Assembly (NCBI GenBank): GCA_963790325.1
Contig: CAWBNY010000002.1
Coordinates: forward strand, 992,001-1,056,000
Reading direction: 5' to 3'
DNA length: 64,000 bases
From: JAXDMK01 sp963790325
GTDB lineage: Bacteria; Actinomycetota; Acidimicrobiia; Acidimicrobiales; AC-14
Part shown: piece after piece, positions 24,921 through 33,082 of the stretch
How the letters are laid out: every line of letters begins with the position of its first letter
How positions within the stretch are numbered: position 1 is the stretch's first letter
Notes under the pieces: model-generated
Databases searched by the model: none
Told to the model about the DNA's origin: nothing
The model's input: the letters and a program-made list of their open reading frames with translations, nothing else
Position numbers and translations under genes: made by a program

Positions 24921-26540
24921 ATGTCGCCGATGAAGGCCGAGACGCGCCCGCCGCCAGCCGGGACGCCGGTGTCGGGACGCCGGGCGGCGGTCGCGGGCGG
25001 CCTGGCGGCCACCCTGGCCCTGGCCGTCACCGGCCTCGTCGACGCCCTCTCGGGCCCGGCACCGTCCCTGGTGGCGGTGGTCGGGCAGGCCGTCATCCGC
25101 CACACGCCCGGCTTCCTGAGCCGGGGCGCCACCGAGAGCGTCGGCACCGCCGACAAGCCTCTGCTGCTCGCCGCCATCGTCGTCCTGGCCGTCCTCATCG
25201 GCACTCGGGTCGGTCGTGCGGCCCGCCGCCGGCCCCGGTTGGGCGACGTGGCCTTCGCCGGCTTCGCGTCGTTGGCCGTGGTGTGCGCGGCGTCCCTCGA
25301 CCACATCCCCCCCGGGCCGACGATCGTCAGCGCCGCGATGGCGGCGGTGGTGGGCGCAGTCGTCCTCCGCCGCCTGCTGGCGGCGGCCGCGGCGGCCGGG
25401 GTGGCCGAACCCCGGCCCGCGCCCGCTCCCGACCCCGACGGCCCCATCGCCTGGCCCGGCGATCGCACCGTCGACCGGCGCCGCTTCCTGGCCGCGGGCA
25501 CGGTGGCGGCGGGCGCCACTGCGGCCGTCCTGGGCGCGACGTGGGGCCTGCGCCGGGCCGGGAGCGGGGCAAGCCCCGGGGCGTCGGTGGTCCTACCCCC
25601 CGCGGGCGAGGGCGCCCCCGCGGTGGCGGTGGCCGCCTCCGCCTTCGAGGAGGTGGAAGGCCTGACGCCCCTCGTCACCTCCAACCGGGACTTCTACCGC
25701 ATCGACGAGGCCCTCATCACCCCGTCCGTCGACGTGGGCAGCTGGCGGCTGCGGGTGACGGGCATGGTCGACGCCCCCTTCGAGCTCACCTACGACGACC
25801 TCCTCGCCCTGCCCCTGGTCGAGCGCCACATCACCCTGGCGTGCGTGTCCAACCAGGTGGGCGGATCCCTGGTCGGCACGGCCAAGTGGCTGGGCGTGCG
25901 CCTGGCCGACCTCCTGGCCCGGGCCGGGGTCCAGCCGGGGGCGACCCAGCTGGTCGGCCGCTCGGTCGACGGCTTCACCGTCGGGTTCCCGGTCGATGTG
26001 GCCACCGACGGCCGCGACGCCCTGGTCGCGGTCGGCATGAACGGCGAGCCCCTCCCGGCCGGCCACGGGTTCCCGGCCCGGCTGGTGGTGCCCGGGCTCT
26101 ACGGCTACGTGTCGGCCACCAAGTGGCTGAAGCAGATCGAGCTCACCACGTTCGAGGCGTTCGACGCCTACTGGGTGGAGCGCAACTGGGCCCGCTTCGG
26201 GCCGGTGAAGCTGGAGTCCCGCATCGACGTCCCCCGCGACGGCAGCCGGGCCCCGGCCGGTCCTCGTGTCGCGGCCGGCGTGGCCTGGGCCCCCCACCGG
26301 GGGATCGCCCGGGTCGAGGTCCGGGTCGACCAGGGGCCGTGGGTGGAGGCGTCCCTCGGCCCCGCCCTGGGTGACGACGGCTGGCGCCAGTGGTCGTGGC
26401 CGTGGGACGCCATCCCCGGCCAGCACGTCCTCACCGTCCGGGCCACCACCGCCGACGGCGAGGTGCAGACCGCGTCCAGGACCCCGCCCTTCCCCGACGG
26501 CGCCACCGGCCACCACCAGGTGAACGTGCGCGTCACCTGA
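24921..26540 (+). CDS. membrane-anchored molybdopterin-dependent oxidoreductase (sulfite oxidase family)
   Basis: About 539 aa; ATG 24921 after AAGGA. The N-terminal ~160 residues contain four hydrophobic helices; then a twin-arginine-like RRRFLAAGTVAAGATAAVLG segment (near residue 190) leads into the catalytic domain. That domain has WRLRVTGMVDAPFELTYDDL, the molybdenum ligand cysteine in HITLACVSNQVGG (near residue 312), WLGVRLADLL, and GYVSATKWLKQIELT; a C-terminal Mo-co dimerisation domain follows (VEVRVDQGPWVEA). The fusion of a four-helix membrane part to an exported Mo enzyme suggests electron transfer at the outer face. Donor not known; bacterial relatives include SorT and MsrP. Confidence 0.88.
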   Translation: MSPMKAETRPPPAGTPVSGRRAAVAGGLAATLALAVTGLVDALSGPAPSLVAVVGQAVIRHTPGFLSRGATESVGTADKPLLLAAIVVLAVLIGTRVGRAARRRPRLGDVAFAGFASLAVVCAASLDHIPPGPTIVSAAMAAVVGAVVLRRLLAAAAAAGVAEPRPAPAPDPDGPIAWPGDRTVDRRRFLAAGTVAAGATAAVLGATWGLRRAGSGASPGASVVLPPAGEGAPAVAVAASAFEEVEGLTPLVTSNRDFYRIDEALITPSVDVGSWRLRVTGMVDAPFELTYDDLLALPLVERHITLACVSNQVGGSLVGTAKWLGVRLADLLARAGVQPGATQLVGRSVDGFTVGFPVDVATDGRDALVAVGMNGEPLPAGHGFPARLVVPGLYGYVSATKWLKQIELTTFEAFDAYWVERNWARFGPVKLESRIDVPRDGSRAPAGPRVAAGVAWAPHRGIARVEVRVDQGPWVEASLGPALGDDGWRQWSWPWDAIPGQHVLTVRATTADGEVQTASRTPPFPDGATGHHQVNVRVT

Positions 26541-26603
26541 TTCGAACCGGTGACGAGTCCTGTGGCCCGGGCCACCAGAATCGTCACCAGTTCGAATCAG
26601 GTG
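26534..26603. terminator. nested palindromic hairpin, copy A
   Basis: Arms 26534-26556 and 26581-26603 (23 bases each) are complementary with one mismatch. They enclose a perfect 14-base palindrome GTGGCCCGGGCCAC (26562-26575). The left arm includes the stop of the oxidoreductase gene; the right arm ends two bases from the urtE stop, so it sits exactly between convergent genes. It shares the core CGAACCGGTGA with similar hairpins at 36077 and 61706. Confidence 0.7.
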
Positions 26604-26604
26604 G

Positions 26605-27303
26605 TCACACCGCCAGCAGGTCGGAGAAGGCGGACAGCTCGACCGACGAGGTGTCGCCCCGGTCGGTGATGAGGCCCCCGTCCATCACCGCGTAGCGCTC
26701 GGCCAGCCGCAGCGCGAACTCGACGTACTGCTCCACCAGGAGGATCGTCATCCCCGCCGACGTGTGCAACTCGGCGATGGCGTCCTCGATCTCGAGGATG
26801 ATCGACGGTTGGATGCCCTCGGTGGGCTCGTCGAGGACGAGCAGCCGGGGCCGCGAGACCAGCGCCCGGGCGATGGCCAGCTGCTGCGCCTGCCCCCCCG
26901 AGAGCAGCCCCGCGGGCCGGTCGAGCAGCGTCCGCAGCCGGGGGAAGACGTCGAGGGCGTCGTCGATGGCGGTGCGGTCGCCGTTGCGGTCGCGCTCGAA
27001 CACCACCAGCAGGTTCTCCCGGGCGGTGAGGTGGGGGAACACCTGGTGACCCTGGGGCACGTAGCCGATCCCGGCCCGGGCCCGGGCGTAGGCATGCATC
27101 CCGGTGATGTCGCGCCCGTCGATCGCGATGCGGCCGGCCTTGAGCGGCAGCATGCCCATGATCCCGTTGAGGAGGGTGGACTTGCCCACCCCGTTCCGGC
27201 CCATCAGGCAGGTGCAGCTCCCCTCGGCGACCTCCAGCGACACCCCGAACACGACCTCGGTGCGGCCGTGGGCGATGCGGACGTCGTCGACCGCGAGCTG
27301 CAT
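26605..27303 (-). CDS. urtE: urea ABC transporter ATP-binding protein UrtE
   Basis: About 232 aa, the usual LivF-like size. Walker A GRNGVGKSTLLN near residue 36, the signature LLSGGQAQQLAIARALV near 135, Walker B LLVLDEPTEGIQPS near 155, and the switch histidine region TILLVEQYVEFAL. The stretch EPTEGIQPSII is typical of UrtE. It powers import with UrtD. Its ATG shares one base with the urtD stop (TGATG). Last gene of the leftward urtABCDE operon. Confidence 0.93.
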   Translation of the reverse strand: MQLAVDDVRIAHGRTEVVFGVSLEVAEGSCTCLMGRNGVGKSTLLNGIMGMLPLKAGRIAIDGRDITGMHAYARARAGIGYVPQGHQVFPHLTARENLLVVFERDRNGDRTAIDDALDVFPRLRTLLDRPAGLLSGGQAQQLAIARALVSRPRLLVLDEPTEGIQPSIILEIEDAIAELHTSAGMTILLVEQYVEFALRLAERYAVMDGGLITDRGDTSSVELSAFSDLLAV

Positions 27304-28097
27304 CAGCCCCGCCCCCGCCGCCCGCCCGCCGCCACCGGCTCCTTGACCTGGCCCGAGCGCTCGTCCCGCGACCGCCCGAGGTAGACCTCCCGCACGATGG
27401 GGTCGGCCTGGACCTGGTCGACCGAGCCCTCGGAGATGACCCTGCCCTCGTGGAGGACGGTGACGGTGTGGGCGAACCGGCGGAGGAAGGCCATGTCGTG
27501 CTCGATCACGACCACGGTGTGGTCCTCGGCCAGCTGGTGGAGGAGGGTGCCGACGTCGACCCGCTCCTCCGGGCTCATGCCCGCCACCGGCTCGTCGAGC
27601 AGGAGCAGCTTCGGCTCCTGGACCAGCAGCATGCCGATCTCGAGCATCTGCTTCTGGCCGTGGCTGAGGGAGCCCGCGGGCCGGTCGGCCACCGCGGTCA
27701 GGCCCATCCGGGCCAGCGTGTCGGACACACCCGAGGTCTGCTTCCGGCGGCGCAGGAACAGCCGGGGCATCGAGCTGCGGAAGGACTCGGCCAGGTCGAG
27801 GTTGTCGGCCACGGTGAGGGACTCGAAGACGGTGGGCGCCTGGAAGCTGCGACCGATGCCGAGCTTGACCCGGCGGTGCTCGGCCAGCCCGTTGAGCGAC
27901 CTCCCCTCGAACCGGACCTCCCCCGCCGTGGGCCTGGTCAGGCCGGTGATGCAGTCGACGAGGGTGGTCTTGCCGGCCCCGTTGGGACCGATGAGGAAGC
28001 GCAGCTCGCCCTTCTCCACCGTGAGGTCGACCCCGTCGAGGGCCTTGAACCCGTCGAAGTCGACGGCCAGACCACGGACTTCCAGCTCCTGGCTCAT
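27303..28097 (-). CDS. urtD: urea ABC transporter ATP-binding protein UrtD
   Basis: About 264 aa. Walker A GPNGAGKTTLVDC near residue 37, signature SLSHGQKQMLEIGMLL (SHGQ replaces SGGQ, normal for UrtD), Walker B LLLLDEPVAGMSPEE, and the LivG-type FKALDGVDLTVEKGELRFLI start. Second ATPase of the branched-chain amino acid/urea transporter class. Its ATG overlaps the urtC stop by four bases. A Gly/Arg-rich tail of about 15 residues is extra. Confidence 0.93.
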   Translation of the reverse strand: MSQELEVRGLAVDFDGFKALDGVDLTVEKGELRFLIGPNGAGKTTLVDCITGLTRPTAGEVRFEGRSLNGLAEHRRVKLGIGRSFQAPTVFESLTVADNLDLAESFRSSMPRLFLRRRKQTSGVSDTLARMGLTAVADRPAGSLSHGQKQMLEIGMLLVQEPKLLLLDEPVAGMSPEERVDVGTLLHQLAEDHTVVVIEHDMAFLRRFAHTVTVLHEGRVISEGSVDQVQADPIVREVYLGRSRDERSGQVKEPVAAGGRRGRG

Positions 28098-29287
28098 ACC
28101 GTGCCTCCCGCCTCGATCGGCGTCCTGCCGAGTCTTCGTTGGAAAAGGTCGACCGCCCCCTGCCACCCCGTGCGCACGACCCCCGCGATCCCGCCGGGGG
28201 CGAAGGCGAGGACGATCACGAAGAGGAGTCCCTGCAGGTACAGCCAGTCGTCGGGCCGGGCCGCGCTGACCTTGACCCGGGCCCAGTTCACGACCAGCGC
28301 CCCCAGCACCGCCCCCCACAGCGTTCCCCGCCCGCCGACCGCGACCCAGCAGACCATGAGGATGGACGGCACGTAGTCGAACTGGGCGGGGGAGACGATG
28401 CCGAAGACGGGGGCGGCGATGGCGCCGGCCAGGCCGGCCATGCCGGCCGCGATCATGAAGCCGACGGTCTTGACGATGGCCGGGTCGTAGCCGAGGAAGC
28501 GGACCCGGTCCTCGCTGTCGCGGGTCGCCTGGAGCAGCTTCCCGTAACGGCTGCGGACCACCTTCATGGCGACGGCCAGCACGACCAGCAGGCCGACGGC
28601 GGCCACCGTGAACAGCCAGCGGTTGGTGCCGGCGGCATACCGGTTGCGCCCGAAGATCTTGGTGAAGCCGGTGAGCCCGTTGGTGCCCGACGTGAGCTTG
28701 AGGTTGCCGATGAGGACGAGGGCGAAGATCACCGCCGTGGCCTGGGTGAGGATGGCGAAGAACGGCCCCCGGATGCGGCGCTTGAACACCAGCAGCCCGA
28801 GCAGTCCCGACACCAGCATCGGGACCAGCACTGCGGCGGCCGCCGCGAACCACAGGCTCCGGAACGGCCGCCACAACGCCGGCAGTTCGGTGTAGTCGCT
28901 GTAGAGGGCCATGAACGAGGGCAGATCGCCGTCGGGCACCTGCTCCAGCGACAGGTGCATGCCCATGGCATAGGCGCCCAGGCCGAAGAACAGCCCCTGG
29001 CCCAGGGCGAGCATGCCTCCGTAGCCCCAGGCGATGTCGAGGCCCACGGCGATCATGGCGTAGCAGAGCCACTCCGCCCACAGGCGGACGTCGGCCGGGT
29101 TGGTGGCCACCGTGGGCACCGCCAGCAGGACGACGGCGAACACGACGAAAGCGCCCCGGCCGGTCCACGGGCTGCCGGTGGCGGCGACCAGCCGGGAGAG
29201 CGACGGGCGGCGGGCGGAGGCGGTGGAGGTGGAGGTGACGCCGGGAGTGGGCCCGGGAGGAGGAGCGACGACCGTGGTGTCGGTCAT
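28094..29287 (-). CDS. urtC: urea ABC transporter permease UrtC
   Basis: About 397 aa, LivM-like permease with about ten hydrophobic helices after a 40-residue Pro/Thr-rich N terminus. Family blocks: LDIAWGYGGMLALGQGLFFG near residue 90, GTNGLTGF near residue 205, RDSEDRVRFLGYDPA near residue 268 and GGRGTLWGAVLGALVVNWA near residue 325. ATG 29287 overlaps the urtB stop (ATGA). Confidence 0.92.
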   Translation of the reverse strand: MTDTTVVAPPPGPTPGVTSTSTASARRPSLSRLVAATGSPWTGRGAFVVFAVVLLAVPTVATNPADVRLWAEWLCYAMIAVGLDIAWGYGGMLALGQGLFFGLGAYAMGMHLSLEQVPDGDLPSFMALYSDYTELPALWRPFRSLWFAAAAAVLVPMLVSGLLGLLVFKRRIRGPFFAILTQATAVIFALVLIGNLKLTSGTNGLTGFTKIFGRNRYAAGTNRWLFTVAAVGLLVVLAVAMKVVRSRYGKLLQATRDSEDRVRFLGYDPAIVKTVGFMIAAGMAGLAGAIAAPVFGIVSPAQFDYVPSILMVCWVAVGGRGTLWGAVLGALVVNWARVKVSAARPDDWLYLQGLLFVIVLAFAPGGIAGVVRTGWQGAVDLFQRRLGRTPIEAGGTV

Positions 29288-30177
29288 GCGGTGAGTCCCC
29301 GGGTCCGGAACGAGACGATCCCGTTGGGCCGCCACTGGAGGAAGAGGATGACGAAGGCGAACAGGGTGGCCTTGGCCAGGCTGGACGAGGTCCAGAACTC
29401 GACGTAGGAGTTGACGATGCCGAGGGCGACGGCCGCGATCACCGCCCCCTTGAGGCTGCCGACCCCGCCGACGATCACGACCAGGAAGGCGAACAGGATG
29501 TAGGCGGTGCCGGTGGCGGTGCCCACCGAGCCGATGAGCGACACCGCCACGCCCGCCACCCCGGCCAGCCCGGAGCCGAGGAAGAAGGTGGTGGCGTCGA
29601 CTCGGGCCACGGGCAGGCCGCTGACCGCGGCCAGGTCACGGTTCTGCATGACCGCCCGCATCCGCCGCCCGGCGGCCAGCTTGCTCAGGAAGAAGGCCAC
29701 GCCGGCCATGGCCACCAGGACCACGGCCAGCACGAACAGGCGGGTGTGGGTGACGGTCACGCCCAGCAGCCGGGTCTGGCCCCGGAGGAAGGTCGGCGTC
29801 ACCACCTCCTTGTTGTTGGCCGAGAACAGGTCCTTGGCCAGCTGCTGGAGGATGAGGCTGACGCCGAAGGTGACGAGGAGCGTGTCGAGGGGCCGGCCCG
29901 CCATGCGCCGCAGGAGGACCCGTTCGAGCACCACGCCCATGAGGCCGGCGACCACGAAGGCGACGGGCAGGGCGACGAGGACGGCCGCCCCCTTGGTTCC
30001 CTCGAAGAAGGTGGTCTGCAGCACGTAGGGCACGTAGGCCCCGGCCATGATGAACTCGCCGTGGGCCATGTTGATGACGCCCATCTGGCCGAAGGTGAAG
30101 GTGAGCCCCAGCCCGACCAAAAGGAACAGCGAGGCCAGGGTGATCCCGATGTAGAGGTTGCTCAGGAAGGTGTCCAC
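29284..30177 (-). CDS. urtB: urea ABC transporter permease UrtB
   Basis: About 297 aa, LivH-like, roughly eight helices. Blocks include FTFGQMGVINMAHGEFIMAG near residue 30, LDTLLVTFGVSLILQQLAKD and VVIVGGVGSLKGAVIAA. The start chosen is GTG 30177, eight bases after GAGGAG; a longer frame reaches 30261 but lacks a ribosome site. There is a gap of about 100 bases to urtA. Confidence 0.92.
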   Translation of the reverse strand: MDTFLSNLYIGITLASLFLLVGLGLTFTFGQMGVINMAHGEFIMAGAYVPYVLQTTFFEGTKGAAVLVALPVAFVVAGLMGVVLERVLLRRMAGRPLDTLLVTFGVSLILQQLAKDLFSANNKEVVTPTFLRGQTRLLGVTVTHTRLFVLAVVLVAMAGVAFFLSKLAAGRRMRAVMQNRDLAAVSGLPVARVDATTFFLGSGLAGVAGVAVSLIGSVGTATGTAYILFAFLVVIVGGVGSLKGAVIAAVALGIVNSYVEFWTSSSLAKATLFAFVILFLQWRPNGIVSFRTRGLTA

Positions 30178-30274
30178 GGCGATCGCTCCTCGCACGTCGG
30201 TGCCGGAGGGAGCAGACCCGCCGCCCGAGCCGGACCGGCCCGGACGGCGAGAGTCCTCCATCCCGCCAGCTGGG

Positions 30275-31552
30275 CTAGGCCGCTGCGTCGCACTCGGCGC
30301 GGGCCTCGCCGGTGGCGAGTCCCGCGGCCCACGGGTAGCTGTCGAGGCAGGGGTCGGGGACGATGGGTTGTCCCGAGCTCCACACCTCGTCGATCAGACC
30401 CTGGTCGTTGATGGCGCCGATGCGGGCCGTCTTGGACACGTGGTGGTTCGACGGGTGCACGGTGAGGGTTCCCTCGGGCGTGTCCAGGACCAGTCCGCCG
30501 GCGGCGGCGGTGACGGCCGCCACGTCGAAGGTGCCGGCCTTCTCGACCGCCGCCTTCCAGATGTAGACCGAGTTGTACCCGGCTTCTATGGGGTCGTCGG
30601 TGTTGCGGTTGGGGCCGTACTCGGCCTTGTAGGCCTCGACGAAGGCTTTGTTCCGGGGCAGGTCGGTGGTCTGGTAGTAGTTCCACGCCACCAGGTGACC
30701 GACCAGGTTGGGGATGCCGACGCCGCGCGTCTCCTCCTCCGCGATCGACACGGAGATGGTCTGGATCTTGTCGGGGGTGTTGCCCTTGGCCTTCAGCTCC
30801 TGGAAGAAGCTGACGTTGGTGTCACCGTTGAGGGTGTTGAACACGACCTGGGGGTTGGCGTCGATGACCTTCTGGACGACGGTCTGGGCGTTCTTCTCGC
30901 CCAGCTCCAGGTACTCCTCACCCAGGATCTCCAGGCCGTTGGCGGCGGCGTAGGCCTTGATCTCCTTGTTGGCCGTCTGGGGGAAGACGTAGTTGGAGCC
31001 GACCAGGAAGACCCTGGTCAGGCCCTTCTCCTTGAGGTAGTCGAGGGCGGGGATGATCTGCTGGTTGGTGGTGGCGCCGGTGTAGAAGATGTTGGGGGAC
31101 ACCTCGAGGCCCTCGTACTGGACCGGGTAGAAGAGCAGTCCGTCGAGACCCTCGACCACCGGCTTCATGGCCTTGCGGCTGGCCGACGTCCACCCGCCGA
31201 ACGTCACCGCCACCTTCTCGGTGGTGATGAGCGACTCCAGCTCCTGGGCGAAGGTGGGCCAGTCCGACTTCCCGTCGCGCACGACCGGCTGGATCGTCCG
31301 GCCCAGGACACCGCCGGCGGCATTGATCTCCTTGATGGCCAGCAGGGAGGCGTCGCGGACGGCCACCTCGCTGATCGACATCGTCCCGCTCAGGGAGTGG
31401 AGCACTCCGACCTTGACGGTGTCGCGCTCGGTGGGAGCGCCGCCACCGCTGCTCGTGGTTTCCTCGTCGCTGCCACACGCGGCCAGGATCAACCCGGCGG
31501 CGGCCACCATGGCGACGAGGTTCCTCGACACCGATCGTCTGCTTGTTCCCAT
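30275..31552 (-). CDS. urtA: urea ABC transporter substrate-binding lipoprotein UrtA
   Basis: About 425 aa. The signal sequence ends in a lipobox (LILAACGS), so the protein is lipid-anchored outside the membrane. The mature domain has the type I periplasmic fold and the UrtA-type blocks VGVLHSLSGTMSISEVAVRD, FGGWTSASRKAMKPVVE, LFYPVQYEGLE and DPIEAGYNSVYIWKAAV, which separate it from leucine-binding proteins. ATG 31552 follows AGGGAG. First gene of urtABCDE, divergent from the guanidine hydrolase operon. Confidence 0.93.
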   Translation of the reverse strand: MGTSRRSVSRNLVAMVAAAGLILAACGSDEETTSSGGGAPTERDTVKVGVLHSLSGTMSISEVAVRDASLLAIKEINAAGGVLGRTIQPVVRDGKSDWPTFAQELESLITTEKVAVTFGGWTSASRKAMKPVVEGLDGLLFYPVQYEGLEVSPNIFYTGATTNQQIIPALDYLKEKGLTRVFLVGSNYVFPQTANKEIKAYAAANGLEILGEEYLELGEKNAQTVVQKVIDANPQVVFNTLNGDTNVSFFQELKAKGNTPDKIQTISVSIAEEETRGVGIPNLVGHLVAWNYYQTTDLPRNKAFVEAYKAEYGPNRNTDDPIEAGYNSVYIWKAAVEKAGTFDVAAVTAAAGGLVLDTPEGTLTVHPSNHHVSKTARIGAINDQGLIDEVWSSGQPIVPDPCLDSYPWAAGLATGEARAECDAAA

Positions 31553-31736
31553 GAGCTCCCTCTGCGCTCGACGGACCAACTCGCCGCACCCTACGGAGGG
31601 GCCGTTGCCCGGCCGTGAAGCGAGCATGTACGCGTCATGACCATTCCCTGTCGCATGTCTGACCGGCAGATGGCGGGAAGCTGACGGTCAGCCACGATTT
31701 CGGTCGCCATGCCGTGTCACCCGTCGCCGGGCGGGC

Positions 31737-31774
31737 GTCACCGGGTTGTCGTCACTCGGAAACACGACGGAAAC
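31737..31774. promoter_or_regulatory. 11-bp-periodic GTCAC/GAAAC boxes, possible GlnR-like site
   Basis: GTCAC (31737), GTCGT (31748), GAAAC (31759) and GAAAC (31770) follow each other at exact 11-base steps. Actinobacterial GlnR sites are built from gTnAC and GaAAC five-mers with six-base gaps, and GlnR controls urea and nitrogen genes. The site lies between urtA and the riboswitch. Whether this organism has GlnR is unknown. Confidence 0.35.
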
Positions 31775-31799
31775 GAGCCGGGCGTACCGTCCGGGCCAC

Positions 31800-31937
31800 A
31801 ACCGAGAACACCCGCACCTAGGGTTCCGCCCCCACGCCGGGGGGTCTGGTCCGAGAGGTGCAGCGGCCGCACCAGGCCGTCACACGGAGGGACAAAAGCC
31901 CGGGAGATCATCACGATCGCCCGGGCTTTCCCGTTTT
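31800..31937 (+). promoter_or_regulatory. guanidine-I (ykkC) riboswitch with transcription terminator
   Basis: The conserved ykkC-RNA blocks appear in order: CTAGGGTTCCG (31818-31828), GGTCTGGTCCGAGAG (31843-31857), ACACGGAGGGACAAAAGCC (31882-31900) and CGGGAGAT. The 3' conserved part also forms the left arm of a perfect 10-bp stem AAAGCCCGGG / CCCGGGCTTT (31895-31904 with 31920-31929), followed by CCCGTTTT. Guanidine binding would therefore tie up the terminator arm and switch the downstream gene on, as in known members of this class. GTG of the hydrolase gene lies 21 bases beyond. Confidence 0.9.
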
Positions 31938-31957
31938 CAGGCCAGGAGGAACACCAG

Positions 31958-33082
31958 GTGGCAGTCCACGACCGGCACGGACCCGAGGCCAGGCGGGCCC
32001 TGGAGGCGGAAGCCCTCCTCCCCCTCGACGGCTGGCGGCGGGAGATCGCCCGGGGCCTGGAGATGGGCCTGCCCGGGGCCGACTCCATCGTCGACAGGAA
32101 CATCCCCACCTTCAGCCGGGGGGAGCTGCCCCACTACGCCGGCATCACCACCTTCCTCAAGGCCCCCTACGTGGAGGACGTGCGCACGTGTGGCGCCTAC
32201 GACGTGGCCATCGTCGGCGCCCCCCACGACTCGGGCACCACCTACCGGCCCGGGACCCGCTTCGGACCCCGGGGCATGCGGGCCATCTCCACCCTCTACG
32301 GGCCGTACTCGTTCGAGCTGGGGGTCGACCTGCGGGAGTCGATCACCATGTGCGACCTGGGCGACATATTCACCATCCCCGGCAACATCGAGAAGTCGTT
32401 CGACCAGATCTCCAAGGCGGTGTCCCACGTGTACGCCAGCGGGGCGTTTCCGGTGGTGCTCGGCGGCGACCACTCCATCGGCTACCCGACGGTTCGGGGC
32501 GTCGCGCCCCACCTGGGCGGCGGCAACCTCGGGATCATCCACTTCGACCGCCACGTCGACACCCAGGAGACCGACCTCGACGAGCGGATGCACACCACGC
32601 CGTGGTTCCACGCCACCGACATCCCCAACGTCCCGGCCCGGAACCTGGTCCAGATCGGCATCGGCGGCTGGCAGGCGCCCCGGCCCGGGGTGAAGGTCTG
32701 CCGGGAGCGGGAGACGACGATCATGACCGTCAACGACTGCGTCGACATGGGCCTCGACGCCGCCATCGAGCATGCGCTGGACGTGGCCTGGGACGGGGCC
32801 GACGCGGTGTGGCTGTCGTTCGACGTCGACTGCCTCGACGCCGCCTTCGTCCCCGGGACGGGCTGGCCGGAGCCGGGCGGGTTCCTGCCCCGGGAGGCGC
32901 TGAAGCTGGTCAGGGGCATGGCCGCCCGGGGCCTGGCAGGCATTGAGGTCGTGGAGTGCTCACCCCCGTACGACAGCGCCGAGATCACGTCGCTGCTCGG
33001 GACCCGGGTGATCTGCGACGTGTTGGGAACTCTCGTGAGCCACGGCCATCTGCCGAAGAAGAAGGAGTCGACCGATGCGTAG
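31958..33082 (+). CDS. gdmH: ureohydrolase-family guanidine hydrolase (guanidinase)
   Basis: About 374 aa; GTG 31958 follows AGGAGGA with a 7-base spacer. The binuclear metal motifs of the arginase/agmatinase fold are intact: GGDHSIG (His172), FDRHVDTQE (Asp197, His199, Asp201) and SFDVDCLDAAFVPGTGWPEP (Asp289, Asp291). FDRHVDTQE, IGIGGWQAPRPGVKVCRE and the Trp in GTGWPEPGG recall the nickel-dependent guanidine hydrolase of cyanobacteria (Sll1077) rather than agmatinase (this comparison is from memory). The guanidine-I riboswitch directly upstream is strong independent support. The reaction would be guanidine plus water to urea and ammonia; urease genes downstream take the urea. No HypA/HypB-like nickel chaperone is adjacent. 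It overlaps the next gene by eight bases. Confidence 0.8.
   Translation: MAVHDRHGPEARRALEAEALLPLDGWRREIARGLEMGLPGADSIVDRNIPTFSRGELPHYAGITTFLKAPYVEDVRTCGAYDVAIVGAPHDSGTTYRPGTRFGPRGMRAISTLYGPYSFELGVDLRESITMCDLGDIFTIPGNIEKSFDQISKAVSHVYASGAFPVVLGGDHSIGYPTVRGVAPHLGGGNLGIIHFDRHVDTQETDLDERMHTTPWFHATDIPNVPARNLVQIGIGGWQAPRPGVKVCRERETTIMTVNDCVDMGLDAAIEHALDVAWDGADAVWLSFDVDCLDAAFVPGTGWPEPGGFLPREALKLVRGMAARGLAGIEVVECSPPYDSAEITSLLGTRVICDVLGTLVSHGHLPKKKESTDA

Noticed and set aside
26539..26600. TTCGAATC/GATTCGAAC resembling a tRNA T-arm
   Set aside because: No acceptor stem, D-arm or anticodon arm; the sequence is explained by the long inverted repeat.
31709..31957. Upstream in-frame extension of the hydrolase gene from ATG 31709
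   Set aside because: It would run through the riboswitch and terminator; GTG 31958 has an ideal ribosome site.
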